Shown: positions 28,131 through 36,774 of the stretch, in pieces
Numbering within the stretch: the stretch's first letter is position 1
How the letters are laid out: the number at the start of each line of letters is the position of its first letter
Source: Pseudomonas songnenensis
GTDB lineage: Bacteria > Pseudomonadota > Gammaproteobacteria > Pseudomonadales > Pseudomonadaceae
Assembly: GCF_003696315.1 (NCBI RefSeq)
Contig: NZ_RFFN01000009.1
Location: 54,528-118,527, forward strand
Length of the DNA stretch: 64,000 nt
Direction of reading: 5' to 3'
Position numbers and translations under genes: made by a program
Notes under the pieces: generated by a model
What the model saw: only the letters and a program-made list of their open reading frames with translations
Told to the model about the DNA's origin: nothing
The model's database searches: none

Positions 28131-29429
28131 TCAGGTCAGGTGTCGCAGTTCCGGCAGTCGTTGCGGGGCGAGGCCGCGGGTCGGCGCTCGGGCCGGTGTC
28201 AGCACGTGGGAAATGGCCAGGCCAAGGAACAGCGTGGCGGTGGTCACCTCCAGCACGTCGGTGGCCCAGGCCACCAGACACAGGCAGAAGACGATCGGCA
28301 GCAGCGCGTCGCGCAGCCTTGCCCCGCGCTCGTGCAGGCGCAGCATCAGGGGAAAGCAGAGCAGGTAGAGCAGCACGCCGAACACGCCGAGCATCCCCCA
28401 CAGGTACAGCGCGGTGTTGTCGGCGATGACCAGCAGTTCCAGGCCTGGCACCGGGTAGGCGTGACCGGCACTGCCCACCGCACCGAAGCCCGCGCCCCAC
28501 CAGCCCCAGCCCTCGCGGAGCATGACGCCGATGAAGTTCGGCCAGCTGTTGATCAGCCGGTCGGCGAACGAGGCGAGCAGCGTGCCGTTGTTGGCCGCAT
28601 TCGGGTCCAGGCTCAGGACCAGGCTGATCGCCGGCAGCAGCAGGCCGACCAGTACCGCGATGAGAAAGGCCGCGGCGCTGGCGAAGCGATAGGCCGTGAA
28701 GATCAGCATCAGCAGCGTCAGCACATAGGCCGCTGCGGTGGACTTGTTGGTGGTGAGCACGATGCCGATCACGGCGGCGATGTACAGCAGCAGCCGCAGC
28801 AGCCGCGAGCGGATGAACGCGGCGATGAACAGGCTGTAGACCGCGATCATCACCGACAGCGCGGTGGACATGCGCGCGAAGCCGCCGATACGGTCGATGT
28901 CGTCGAATGCCCAGGAGCGGTTGGCGCTCAGCTCCACCTCGCCGACCATGTAGCTGTAGCCCTTCCACGGCACGCTGGTCAGCAGATCGAGGGCGATGCC
29001 GACGAAGCTGGCGATCAGGCAGAAGCCGATGACGCGCCGCAACAGCCCGAGCCGCAGCTCCAGATGCCGGCCGCAGATCAGGCCGAACAGCAGTGGAATG
29101 TAGATGAACAGGCTGAAACCGATGTTGTGCAGCTCCGCCCCATGCATCAGCGCCAGCTGGCTGGATGTCACCAGCCCCAGCAGCACCAGCCAGAACAGCG
29201 GCCAGCCGCGGTAGCTCAGCAGCTCCAGGCTCAGCGCTGCCAGGCAGGCGACCTTCGGCAGATACAGCAGCCAGGAAATTCCGGCCATGTCGAAGTAGTA
29301 GCGCAGGGCGCCGGAGAAGGTTTCAGTCAGCAGCAGCGAGGCGACGACCAGCGTCAACAATGTCGGCTTGTCGAAGGCCAACGGATTCGAGTCGCGTTGC
29401 CGCGGGGTGATCAGCAGGCTCTGGTTCAT
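28131..29429 (-). CDS. Wzy/O-antigen ligase-like polysaccharide polymerase
   Basis: The 432-residue integral membrane protein has about twelve hydrophobic helices. A long periplasmic loop lies near residues 270-345, containing ANNGTLLASFADRLINSWP and GAGFGAVGSAG; such a loop with arginines is typical of the Wzy/WaaL family. In this context it most likely polymerises the flipped repeat units. Its start lies inside the 3' end of the upstream glycosyltransferase gene (107-bp overlap); AGGGAACGAG supplies a ribosome-binding site. Confidence 0.87.
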   Translation of the reverse strand: MNQSLLITPRQRDSNPLAFDKPTLLTLVVASLLLTETFSGALRYYFDMAGISWLLYLPKVACLAALSLELLSYRGWPLFWLVLLGLVTSSQLALMHGAELHNIGFSLFIYIPLLFGLICGRHLELRLGLLRRVIGFCLIASFVGIALDLLTSVPWKGYSYMVGEVELSANRSWAFDDIDRIGGFARMSTALSVMIAVYSLFIAAFIRSRLLRLLLYIAAVIGIVLTTNKSTAAAYVLTLLMLIFTAYRFASAAAFLIAVLVGLLLPAISLVLSLDPNAANNGTLLASFADRLINSWPNFIGVMLREGWGWWGAGFGAVGSAGHAYPVPGLELLVIADNTALYLWGMLGVFGVLLYLLCFPLMLRLHERGARLRDALLPIVFCLCLVAWATDVLEVTTATLFLGLAISHVLTPARAPTRGLAPQRLPELRHLT

Positions 29430-30633
29430 GGTGGATTCTCGTTCCCTGAAGTGTCTCGTGCAGGATGGACTGGTACTGGTCCAGCATGCGTTCCATATCC
29501 AGCAGCGCTAGCACACTGGCCCGCGCCTGGCTGGCAAGCCGCTGCCGCAGCGCGCCATCGATGTAGAGCCAGAGCATGGCGATGCCGAGTGAATCGGGAT
29601 CATCAGGCGAGCAGAGCAGGCCGTTGTACTCGTCGCGGATGATCTCTGGCAGCCCGCCCATGTTGCTGGCGATCACCGGCAGGTTGTTGGCGCAGCCTTC
29701 GACGGCCACCAGGCCGAACGGCTCGTCCCACAGCGACGGCACCACCAGCACGTCGATGCTCTGCATGAACTCGTCGCTGTCGCAGTAGCCGAGAAAACTG
29801 ACCTTCTTCGGATCGGCCATGGTCTTCAGCTTGGCCTCGTAATCCAGCTTGCCGCGCCCGGCAATATCCAGCCGGGCGTCGATGTCCAGCCGCTGGAACT
29901 GCTCGATCAGCCAGCCGACGCCCTTGTTCTCCGAAAGCGTGCCGATATAGCCGAAACGCAGCGGATGGTTGCCGCGCTGCTTCGGCTTGCTGCCCTGGCC
30001 GGGATTGGCTGGCGTACAGTTGTGCACTACATGGCGGCGGGCGTGGCTGAAGTAGCCTTGCGTGGCGATGCGTTCGAGCACGAAGCGGCTCACCCCGATC
30101 ACCGTAGCCACCTGCGCCGAGGCGCGGGCATGGCCCAGGCGGAATACCGAGCACAGGCCGCACTGGCGCTGGCAGCTCTTGCCGTGGTTGAACATGGTGT
30201 CCTTCGGGCAGAGCAGGTACAGGTCGTGCAGTACCTGGACGATCGGCAGACCCGCGGCGGTGATTTCGTCCCAGGCGGAAATCGACCAGCCGGTGAGGTT
30301 GTTGCTGACGACGATCTCCGGCTGCTCGCGCTCGATCACGTCGCGTACGTGCAGGCGCATGTCGGCGTTGTAGCGGTCGCGGTAGTGCCAGCCGAGGCGG
30401 GCGAGGCGGCTTGGGCGCTGCTGGGTGTAATGCCAGTAGCTGTTCGCCAGATTGGCGCGATAGACCCGCACGCCGTCCTGAATCTGCATGTTCAAGCCGG
30501 CATCCGGGCCGGTTGCCAGCACGGCTACCTCGCAACCGCGGCGCTGCAGCCCCTCGGCCAGATGGCGGAGAATGACTTCTGCGCCTCCGCCGATGTGCGG
30601 TGCGTAGAACGCATTGAGAAATAGGATCTTCAT
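29323..30633 (-). CDS. Glycosyltransferase family 4 (GT-B)
   Basis: The 436-residue retaining transferase starts MKILFLNAFYAPHIGGGAEV and carries EPFGLVAVEGCANNLPVIAS (E-x7-E) near residue 325. A cysteine-rich patch around residues 145-160 (CPKDTMFNHGKSCQRQCGLC) resembles those in some EPS GT4 enzymes and might bind metal. The last 35 residues overlap the polymerase gene and are low in recognisable structure, so they may be a non-essential extension. ATG 30633 is supported by the family N-terminus; its ribosome-binding site is weak. Confidence 0.9.
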   Translation of the reverse strand: MKILFLNAFYAPHIGGGAEVILRHLAEGLQRRGCEVAVLATGPDAGLNMQIQDGVRVYRANLANSYWHYTQQRPSRLARLGWHYRDRYNADMRLHVRDVIEREQPEIVVSNNLTGWSISAWDEITAAGLPIVQVLHDLYLLCPKDTMFNHGKSCQRQCGLCSVFRLGHARASAQVATVIGVSRFVLERIATQGYFSHARRHVVHNCTPANPGQGSKPKQRGNHPLRFGYIGTLSENKGVGWLIEQFQRLDIDARLDIAGRGKLDYEAKLKTMADPKKVSFLGYCDSDEFMQSIDVLVVPSLWDEPFGLVAVEGCANNLPVIASNMGGLPEIIRDEYNGLLCSPDDPDSLGIAMLWLYIDGALRQRLASQARASVLALLDMERMLDQYQSILHETLQGTRIHHEPEPADHPAATRLESVGLRQADIVDAGRRLAAAD

Positions 30634-30694
30634 CGTTGGCTCGCTGTTTGAACCTGTCAGGCTGCTCGCGTGGCCCCACGGGCACATGCCTGGC

Positions 30695-31204
30695 TCAGGA
30701 GTAGCACTGGAGATAACGGGTGGGCACCCGGACCTTCTGTTCACGCTGCAGCAGGTTGAGCAGGATGACGGAGCGCTCCTCGCCGTCGCTGCTGACGAAG
30801 ATCGCTTCGATGTCGCTGAAGCTGCCGCCACTGACCTGCACCCGCTCGCCGGGTGCGAACGTTGCCGCTGGTGCGCTTGCGCATTGCGCAAGACGCTGGC
30901 GCAGCTGCTCGATCAGCTCGTCGCGAACCGGAGTCGGTTGGCCTCCGAAACTCACCACGCGGCTGACGCCGCGAGTGGAGCGAATCGGGTACCAGTTGTC
31001 GTGAATGCAATCCAGGCGAATGAACAGATAGCCCGGAAACAGTGCCTCGCCGGTCCTGGCGCTTGGCGTGCCGCGTGAAGGGGACGACGCCTTGACCGGC
31101 CGGTAGCACTCGAAGTGCTGGCGCAACAGGTGTTCTTCGGCGCGGGCTTCCTGGCGTGGCTTGGTCTGGATCAGGTACCAGCGCGCGGTGTTGCTAGGTG
31201 TCAT
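30695..31204 (-). CDS. rfaH: RfaH/NusG-family transcription antiterminator
   Basis: The 169-residue protein has an NGN domain, beginning RWYLIQTKPRQEARAEEHL with the FPGYLFIRL strand near residue 56. A short linker leads to a KOW-type C-terminal domain (FAPGERVQVSGGSFSDIEAIF, from about residue 115). It is the specialised RfaH-type paralog, not housekeeping NusG. Such proteins are recruited to RNA polymerase paused at an ops site and suppress Rho and pausing over long surface-polysaccharide operons. A matching ops element lies upstream of this same gene run (38978-38988). Here the gene sits in mid-operon, unlike many UpxY/LoaP-type genes that lie first. Confidence 0.9.
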   Translation of the reverse strand: MTPSNTARWYLIQTKPRQEARAEEHLLRQHFECYRPVKASSPSRGTPSARTGEALFPGYLFIRLDCIHDNWYPIRSTRGVSRVVSFGGQPTPVRDELIEQLRQRLAQCASAPAATFAPGERVQVSGGSFSDIEAIFVSSDGEERSVILLNLLQREQKVRVPTRYLQCYS

Positions 31205-31258
31205 GAGGATGTCCTTCCCGAATTGGCCTGCTCGAATTCCATGGCAGGCTGAATGTCT

Positions 31259-32002
31259 TCAAGCCAGCGTCAGCGTTGCCCTTTTTTCGTGACCCTCGAC
31301 CACGCTGAAGCGCAGCAGCAGTTCCTTGAGCGCCTCGCGGCTGTTGAACATCAGTACATCGATGATCGAGAGCGAGGGCACGAACGGATGCTTGAGCTGC
31401 GTGTAGGTGATCTCATCCATGCGCAGGAAGCGCAGCAGCAACCCGTCAGCGCGGAAGCGGGCCGGGCAGTACAGGTCCATGCCGCCGATGGGGTTCAGGT
31501 ACAGCTCGCCGTCCATGCGGTGGGTGATCTGGATGACGCGATCCTGCATGTCCATCCGCGCCGGCAGGTCGAGGGTGGAGCCGCGATAGATCGGCGTGCG
31601 GATACCCAGGTAGGCACAGAGGCAGCGCAGCGAGTTTTCGGTGAACAGCGCCAGATTGCGCTCCGGATACGCAAGGATGCTGCGGATCAGCGGCAACACG
31701 GTGTCGCGCTGCGGAGCCTTGGCATAGCAGCGCTCAAGCGTTTTCATCAGCGCCTCGGCTTCGCGGTCGAAGTCGTCGCAGAGCCAGCGTTCCCTGATCT
31801 GCTCGGTCTGGTGCCCTTTGCGCAGCGGGAAGGTGATCAGCTTGGGCTGGCCGTTGACCAGCACGCGGTTGCGGTTCATCCACGAGCCCTTCACGTACTG
31901 CAGGTCGTCGCCCAGGACGAACACATCGCTGAGGGCGATCAGCTGGAAATAGCCCAGGTACGGAAAGAGATAGGGCTGCATCATCGAGACGGTTCTGAGC
32001 AC
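31259..32002 (-). CDS. WbqC-like family protein
   Basis: The 247-residue soluble protein begins LRTVSMMQPYLFPYLGYFQLI, the family hallmark, followed by a DLQYVKGSWMNRNR stretch. WbqC-like proteins occur in O-antigen and EPS clusters, often beside sugar aminotransferases; their reaction is not established to my knowledge. GTG 32002 is chosen as start because GGAGG lies six bases upstream; the open frame to 32074 overlaps the kinase gene and is hydrophilic filler. With the aminotransferase and oxygenase upstream it may modify an amino sugar. Confidence 0.85.
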   Translation of the reverse strand: MLRTVSMMQPYLFPYLGYFQLIALSDVFVLGDDLQYVKGSWMNRNRVLVNGQPKLITFPLRKGHQTEQIRERWLCDDFDREAEALMKTLERCYAKAPQRDTVLPLIRSILAYPERNLALFTENSLRCLCAYLGIRTPIYRGSTLDLPARMDMQDRVIQITHRMDGELYLNPIGGMDLYCPARFRADGLLLRFLRMDEITYTQLKHPFVPSLSIIDVLMFNSREALKELLLRFSVVEGHEKRATLTLA

Positions 32003-32024
32003 GGCGCACCTCCTTGTCTGGCGA

Positions 32025-34238
32025 TCAGGCTTGCTGGGTGTTGTAGGTGTAGTAGCCGTAGGCGCCGCTGTCATAGGGCGAAGTGGACGCCTTGCGTTTC
32101 ACGGCATTGAGGATCACGCCCTTGAGCAGCACGCCGTTCTGCGCGAGACGGCGCTTGGAGGCGTCGATCTGCGAGCTGGTGCTGAGGCCGAAGCGGGCGA
32201 CCAGCAGATTGGTACCGGCCTGCTGTGCGACCAGCACCGCGTCGGTGACGGCCAGCACCGGCGGCGTATCGATGATGATGAAGTCGTAGAGCTTTTCCGC
32301 ATCGCGCAGCAGGCGGGAGAAGTTGTCGTGCATCAGCAGCTCGGACGGGTTGGGTGCGGAAAACCCGGCGGAGATGAAGTGCAGGTTCTTCACTTCGGTG
32401 CGGTTGGTGATTTCCGCCAGGCTCAGGCCGCTGGCAAGGGCATCGGACAGGCCATTGCGCGGTGCCATGCCGAACAGGGTATGCAGGTAGCCGCGACGCA
32501 TATCGGCATCGATCAGCAACACGCGCTGTCCGGTCTGGGCGATGACGGCAGCCAGGTTGCTGGACACGAACGACTTGCCCACCGACGGGGTTGGGCTGGT
32601 GATCATCAGCACCTTGTTGCGTGCTTCGAGCATGGCGAACTTCAGGCTGGTGCGCAGGCTGCGCAGCGACTCGACAGCGAGATCGGTCGGCTCGGTGAGG
32701 CTGAGCAGGCGAGTCTTGCCGTCGCGAGACTTGCGGCTGCGATTCAACTGATCCTGCGAGGCGCTGTAGGGCAGGCCGGCATACACCGGCACACCGAGCT
32801 TTTCGATCGCATCCGGACTTTCCACGCCGCGATAGAACGCCTGACGCAACAGAATCACCGCGGCCGAAACAAGCAGGCCGACAAAGAGCGCGATAGCCAC
32901 TACCAGCGGGCGAACCGGCTTGGATGGTTTCTCGACCATCGAGTAGGCATTGTCGATGATACGCACGTTGCCGATGGTGCCGGCGCGCAGCACATCCTGC
33001 TCCTGGGCCTGATTCATCAACAGCGTGTAGGTCTGGGTGGTGACTTCCATGTCACGCTTGAGGCGCAGCAGTTCCTGCTGCGTCATGGGCAGGGTGTCGA
33101 CCTTCTTCAGCAGCTGCGCCTTCTGCGCCTGCAGCTCGTTCATCTGCGACATCAGGGTGCGGTAGGTCGGGTGCTCGCGGGTGTAGAGCCGGTCGTAGTC
33201 CACCCGCTTGAGTGTCAGTTCCGACAGCTGGGTTTCCAGCTGGACGATCTGGTCCAGCACGCCCTTGGTCTCGATGCTGATGTCCACCGACTTGGAGCTG
33301 GTCTGGTAGTCGTGCAGCGCGGCTTCGGCCTTCTCCAGCTCCTTGCGTACCTGTGGCAGCTGCGAACGGAGGAAATCCAGGCGTTGGGCCGCCTCGGCAG
33401 AGCTGCGCTGGATGTTCTGGCTGACATACAGGCGGCTGATCTCGTCCAGCACACGGCTGGCCAGCTGCGGGTCGGGATCTTCCAGCGACATGTAGATGAT
33501 CCCCGAGTCCTTGCCGGCCTCGCCGACCTTCAGGCGATCCTGATAGTCCAGCGCGGTGGTCTGCGGACGATTCCTGACCAGCCTGAACTCGGTGCCCGGA
33601 CGAGCCTCCAGCTCGGCGATCTGCACCTTGAAGCCCTGGGTTTCCACGGCCTGGTTGACCTGGCCCCGGAGGATCAGCTGCTGCTCGTCGTCATACAGGC
33701 CGTAGTTACCGGCCGTGCCGGCGACCAAGGTGAGCTCCATGCCCAGGTAGGCCTCGGGTACGTCGAGCTGGAAGACGTCGAGCTTCTCGCCGCCCCAGGC
33801 AAAGGCGGTCAGCCCGAACAGGGGTTTGGCCAGCGCGCCGTCGGTTGCCGGGTCATGCTGACGGGCCATGTAGCCGCCGATCAGCGGGAACTGGCGCGGC
33901 TTGGCGACGATGTAGAGCTTGAGTTCCTCGACGGCCTTGCCGAGCACCGCACGGGATTTCAGCAGGGAAATTTCGGTGACCGCCTGGGAAACCGAGTCCG
34001 GGCGGGGAGATATTTCCGGTATGCCGGTAATGGCGGCCTTCTTCGGCTCGATCTGGATCATCGCGGTGGCCTGGTAGATCGGCGTGGCGATGAGGGCGTA
34101 GAGCACGCCGAGCACGGTGAACAACCCGGTGATGGCGATGATCAACGCCTTGTGGTCGTAGGCCGTGCGCATGATGCCGGCCAGGTCGATGCGATTGTCC
34201 GCATCGTATTCCAGTGAAGAGCGGGTCAGGGCAGTCAT
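32025..34238 (-). CDS. wzc: Wzc-type chain-length regulator and BY-kinase
   Basis: The 737-residue inner-membrane protein has a Wzz domain between two membrane helices (about 31-51 and 443-464) with a periplasmic coiled-coil (about 280-400). A cytoplasmic bacterial tyrosine kinase domain follows. Walker A is SPTPSVGKS at about 548-556, Walker A' is LLIDADMRRG near 575, and Walker B is FIIIDTPPV. The C-terminal 16 residues hold a cluster of five tyrosines, the autophosphorylation tail. It controls polymer length and export with an outer-membrane Wza partner. No Wza or Wzb phosphatase gene lies in the window. Confidence 0.95.
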   Translation of the reverse strand: MTALTRSSLEYDADNRIDLAGIMRTAYDHKALIIAITGLFTVLGVLYALIATPIYQATAMIQIEPKKAAITGIPEISPRPDSVSQAVTEISLLKSRAVLGKAVEELKLYIVAKPRQFPLIGGYMARQHDPATDGALAKPLFGLTAFAWGGEKLDVFQLDVPEAYLGMELTLVAGTAGNYGLYDDEQQLILRGQVNQAVETQGFKVQIAELEARPGTEFRLVRNRPQTTALDYQDRLKVGEAGKDSGIIYMSLEDPDPQLASRVLDEISRLYVSQNIQRSSAEAAQRLDFLRSQLPQVRKELEKAEAALHDYQTSSKSVDISIETKGVLDQIVQLETQLSELTLKRVDYDRLYTREHPTYRTLMSQMNELQAQKAQLLKKVDTLPMTQQELLRLKRDMEVTTQTYTLLMNQAQEQDVLRAGTIGNVRIIDNAYSMVEKPSKPVRPLVVAIALFVGLLVSAAVILLRQAFYRGVESPDAIEKLGVPVYAGLPYSASQDQLNRSRKSRDGKTRLLSLTEPTDLAVESLRSLRTSLKFAMLEARNKVLMITSPTPSVGKSFVSSNLAAVIAQTGQRVLLIDADMRRGYLHTLFGMAPRNGLSDALASGLSLAEITNRTEVKNLHFISAGFSAPNPSELLMHDNFSRLLRDAEKLYDFIIIDTPPVLAVTDAVLVAQQAGTNLLVARFGLSTSSQIDASKRRLAQNGVLLKGVILNAVKRKASTSPYDSGAYGYYTYNTQQA

Positions 34239-34287
34239 TGGGAGTCCTTCCTCATGGTGCGTGTATGCAAGATGGCGGTTGGGCTGA

Positions 34288-35220
34288 TCAGCTCCTGGCC
34301 AGCCGTGGAGTCAGCCTGCGCAGCAGGTTGAGCGTGATGTTCTGGGCGATGGTCGAGAGTGCCTGGAGCTTGCTGAACGGCGAGACCAGCGAGAGGCACT
34401 CGCCGAACACCAGGACCAGGAAATACTCGTAGAGCGCGTTGTTGCCGATGCGGTGGTAGTAGCGCGCCAGGCAGTAGTGCGCATGCATCGCCATCTGGAT
34501 GCGCTGCTTGCTCGGCCGCATGGAGAAGATTCCGCCTTCGTGCACGCGGTACGCGGCCGGGCTGATCCCGGCCATGAACTTGCCCTTGCCGTAAGCGCCG
34601 AGCAGCGACCACCAGCAGATATCCAGCACTTCCACGCCGAGCAGCTCAGGCGGCAGTTCCTGGACCAGGTTGCGGAAGCACACCGTGAGCGTGGAAATCG
34701 GGCGGCCCTGCATCAGTTCGAGGGCGGTGGCGTCTTTGCGCAGCTTCCCGGTGAGCTGCGGGCTCTGGATGATGCCCTTGCTGTTGAACATGAAGGCGTC
34801 GTGGTAGGTGATGACGTAGTCACGATGCTGTTCGAGGAAATCCACCTGCTGTTGCAGCTTGCTCGGATCGGTCCAGTAGTCGTCGCCTTCGCAATAGGCG
34901 ATGTACTTGCCGGCTGCCCGGGCGAACAGCCGCGTACTGAACGGCACGCCGAGACTGAACTGGTTCTGCGTCTGGTAGATCGGCTTGATGATGCTCGGGT
35001 AGCGCGCCGCGTAGTCGGCGATGATCGCGGCGGTGGTATCGGTCGAGGCGTCGTCGTGGACGATCACCTCGAAGGGGAAATCCGTTTCCTGCTGGAGGAA
35101 GCTCTCCAGCGTCTTCCGAATGAAAGAGGCATGGTTGTACGTCAGGCAAACGATGCTCAGCAGCGGTTCGGTCTTGCCGCCCCAGCGTTCAATCAAGGCT
35201 TGCTCGCTCTTCAATTCCAT
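34288..35220 (-). CDS. Glycosyltransferase family 2
   Basis: The 310-residue GT-A enzyme starts with LSIVCLTYNHASFIRKTLES and shows VIVHDDASTD and YCEGDDYWTDP, the usual acidic metal- and sugar-binding motifs of GT2 (about residues 50-60 and 110-120). It is predicted to add a sugar to the undecaprenyl-linked repeat unit in the cytoplasm; the sugar is not identifiable. The start lies inside the flippase gene (32-bp overlap), which suggests coupled translation. Confidence 0.9.
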   Translation of the reverse strand: MELKSEQALIERWGGKTEPLLSIVCLTYNHASFIRKTLESFLQQETDFPFEVIVHDDASTDTTAAIIADYAARYPSIIKPIYQTQNQFSLGVPFSTRLFARAAGKYIAYCEGDDYWTDPSKLQQQVDFLEQHRDYVITYHDAFMFNSKGIIQSPQLTGKLRKDATALELMQGRPISTLTVCFRNLVQELPPELLGVEVLDICWWSLLGAYGKGKFMAGISPAAYRVHEGGIFSMRPSKQRIQMAMHAHYCLARYYHRIGNNALYEYFLVLVFGECLSLVSPFSKLQALSTIAQNITLNLLRRLTPRLARS

Positions 35221-36751
35221 TTTTGGATGCTCGCTTGGTGATGAGTAGATGAAGCTTGAGTAGCAGTGATTTCGATGTCGCCGCGACCAGCAGCAGGCAG
35301 ACGAACCCGCTTAAGGCCAGCGCCAGCAGAATGTCGAAGCGGTTGTCGCTGACGATCAGCAGGAACAGCGGCTCGCCCAGCGCCACGCCGATCACGGTCG
35401 CGGTGGTGATTCGCAATATGTCTCGTACCCAGATGCCCTGCAGGCCGGGCGCGAAGCGCCGGTGCACCAGCGGCGGCCAGATCACGAAGGTCGCCAGGCG
35501 CAGGATGAACCACGCCAGTGCGGCACCGTAGGCGCCGTGGGCAAGCGCTGCGTAGATCACGATCGGTACGCTGATGGCAGTGGAAACCACGCTGTACCAG
35601 ATGTGCAGGCGCAGCTGGCCGTAGGCGTACTGCAGGTAGAACTGGAAGGCGCCGACCGCCATCAGCGCGCTGCCCGGCACGTACCAGAACAGCATCCGCT
35701 CGCTCCATTGGGCTGCGGCCGCGTCGCCGGTCCAGGCAAAGATCAGCGCCTGGCCGTGCCAGGCGATCACCGCGGCCATCGGAAACAGCACGCTGCAGAC
35801 GAAGCGGGTGGCGTTGAGGTACAGCCGCTCCATTTCGGCAATCCGCCCTTCGGCCACGAGCATGGTCATGCGCGGCAACAGCGTCTGCACCAGGGGATTG
35901 GTCAAGGTCATGATGCCGGTGGTGATCAGCGCCACCAGCGAGAAATAGCCGTACTCCTTGAGCAGCAGGACCTTGGAAAGCAGAACCTTGTCCAGCTGCG
36001 TCAGCACGATCCACAGTAACGAGGTGAAGCACATGCCGCCAGCAAACGGCAGCACCGGCCTGACCACGTGCCAGTCTATGCCGGTGAGCAGCCGTGGACT
36101 GGACAGCTGCACATAGGCCTTGCTGGCGAAGGCTAGCGTCTCGACAAGGGCCACCGCTGCCTGGAACAGGAAGAAGTCCAGTGGATCCTGCGAGATATAG
36201 GCGACCAGAAAAAGGCCACCGAAATAACGCAGGGTTGCGATCAGCATGTTCGCCGCGTTCAGCCAGCCATGCAGTTCCACGCCCTGCAGTCCGCTCTTGT
36301 ACAGCGTTGCGTAGAGCCGCAAGCCCACCATCAGCCCCATCAGGCTGATGCACTGCATGATGGTGGTGGTGCTCAGCTCGCGTGCCTGCAGCCAGGTCCC
36401 GGCGATCCAGTCGCTGCTCAGGTAGATCGCCACGCAGGTTGCCAGCGCGATCGGCAGTAGCAGCAGCTCGAACGAGCGCAGCAAGCGTCCGGCCGGCCCC
36501 CGACCCGCAGTCAGATCGCCCTGACCCCGATAATGCGCCACCTGCCTGACCAGCGCCGGCGACATCCCCGCATCGAGCAACTGCAGCCAGGCCTGAAGCA
36601 CCGCGAAGAAACCGATCAGGCCGTATGCCTCAGCCCCAAGATGCCCCAGGTAGAACGGCAAGATAAGAATGCCGATCAGCAGGGCATAAGCCTGCCCGAG
36701 GTAGTTCAGGCTGGTATTGCGGATCACCGACAACCGCTTGGGATCGGACAT
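35189..36751 (-). CDS. wzx: Wzx-type polysaccharide flippase
   Basis: The 520-residue membrane protein has about 12-14 hydrophobic helices and the MATE/MVF-like layout of polysaccharide exporters, starting near LNYLGQAYALLIGILILPFY. It should flip the lipid-linked repeat unit to the periplasm, where Wzy polymerises it. ATG 36751 is chosen after CGAGGCC; the frame is open upstream to 36955 inside the aminotransferase gene but without hydrophobic or conserved character. Confidence 0.9.
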   Translation of the reverse strand: MSDPKRLSVIRNTSLNYLGQAYALLIGILILPFYLGHLGAEAYGLIGFFAVLQAWLQLLDAGMSPALVRQVAHYRGQGDLTAGRGPAGRLLRSFELLLLPIALATCVAIYLSSDWIAGTWLQARELSTTTIMQCISLMGLMVGLRLYATLYKSGLQGVELHGWLNAANMLIATLRYFGGLFLVAYISQDPLDFFLFQAAVALVETLAFASKAYVQLSSPRLLTGIDWHVVRPVLPFAGGMCFTSLLWIVLTQLDKVLLSKVLLLKEYGYFSLVALITTGIMTLTNPLVQTLLPRMTMLVAEGRIAEMERLYLNATRFVCSVLFPMAAVIAWHGQALIFAWTGDAAAAQWSERMLFWYVPGSALMAVGAFQFYLQYAYGQLRLHIWYSVVSTAISVPIVIYAALAHGAYGAALAWFILRLATFVIWPPLVHRRFAPGLQGIWVRDILRITTATVIGVALGEPLFLLIVSDNRFDILLALALSGFVCLLLVAATSKSLLLKLHLLITKRASKNGIEERASLD

Positions 36752-36774
36752 GATCTGTGTTTGGCCTCGATGGT

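Noticed and set aside
29200..29220. Plus-strand CCGCGGTAGCT resembling ops
   Set aside because: It lies inside the polymerase gene, is on the non-coding orientation and lacks the leading GG.
32031..34217. 728-residue plus-strand open frame opposite wzc
   Set aside because: The kinase on the minus strand has all its motifs; the opposite frame is low-complexity His/Gln/Leu/Gly sequence.
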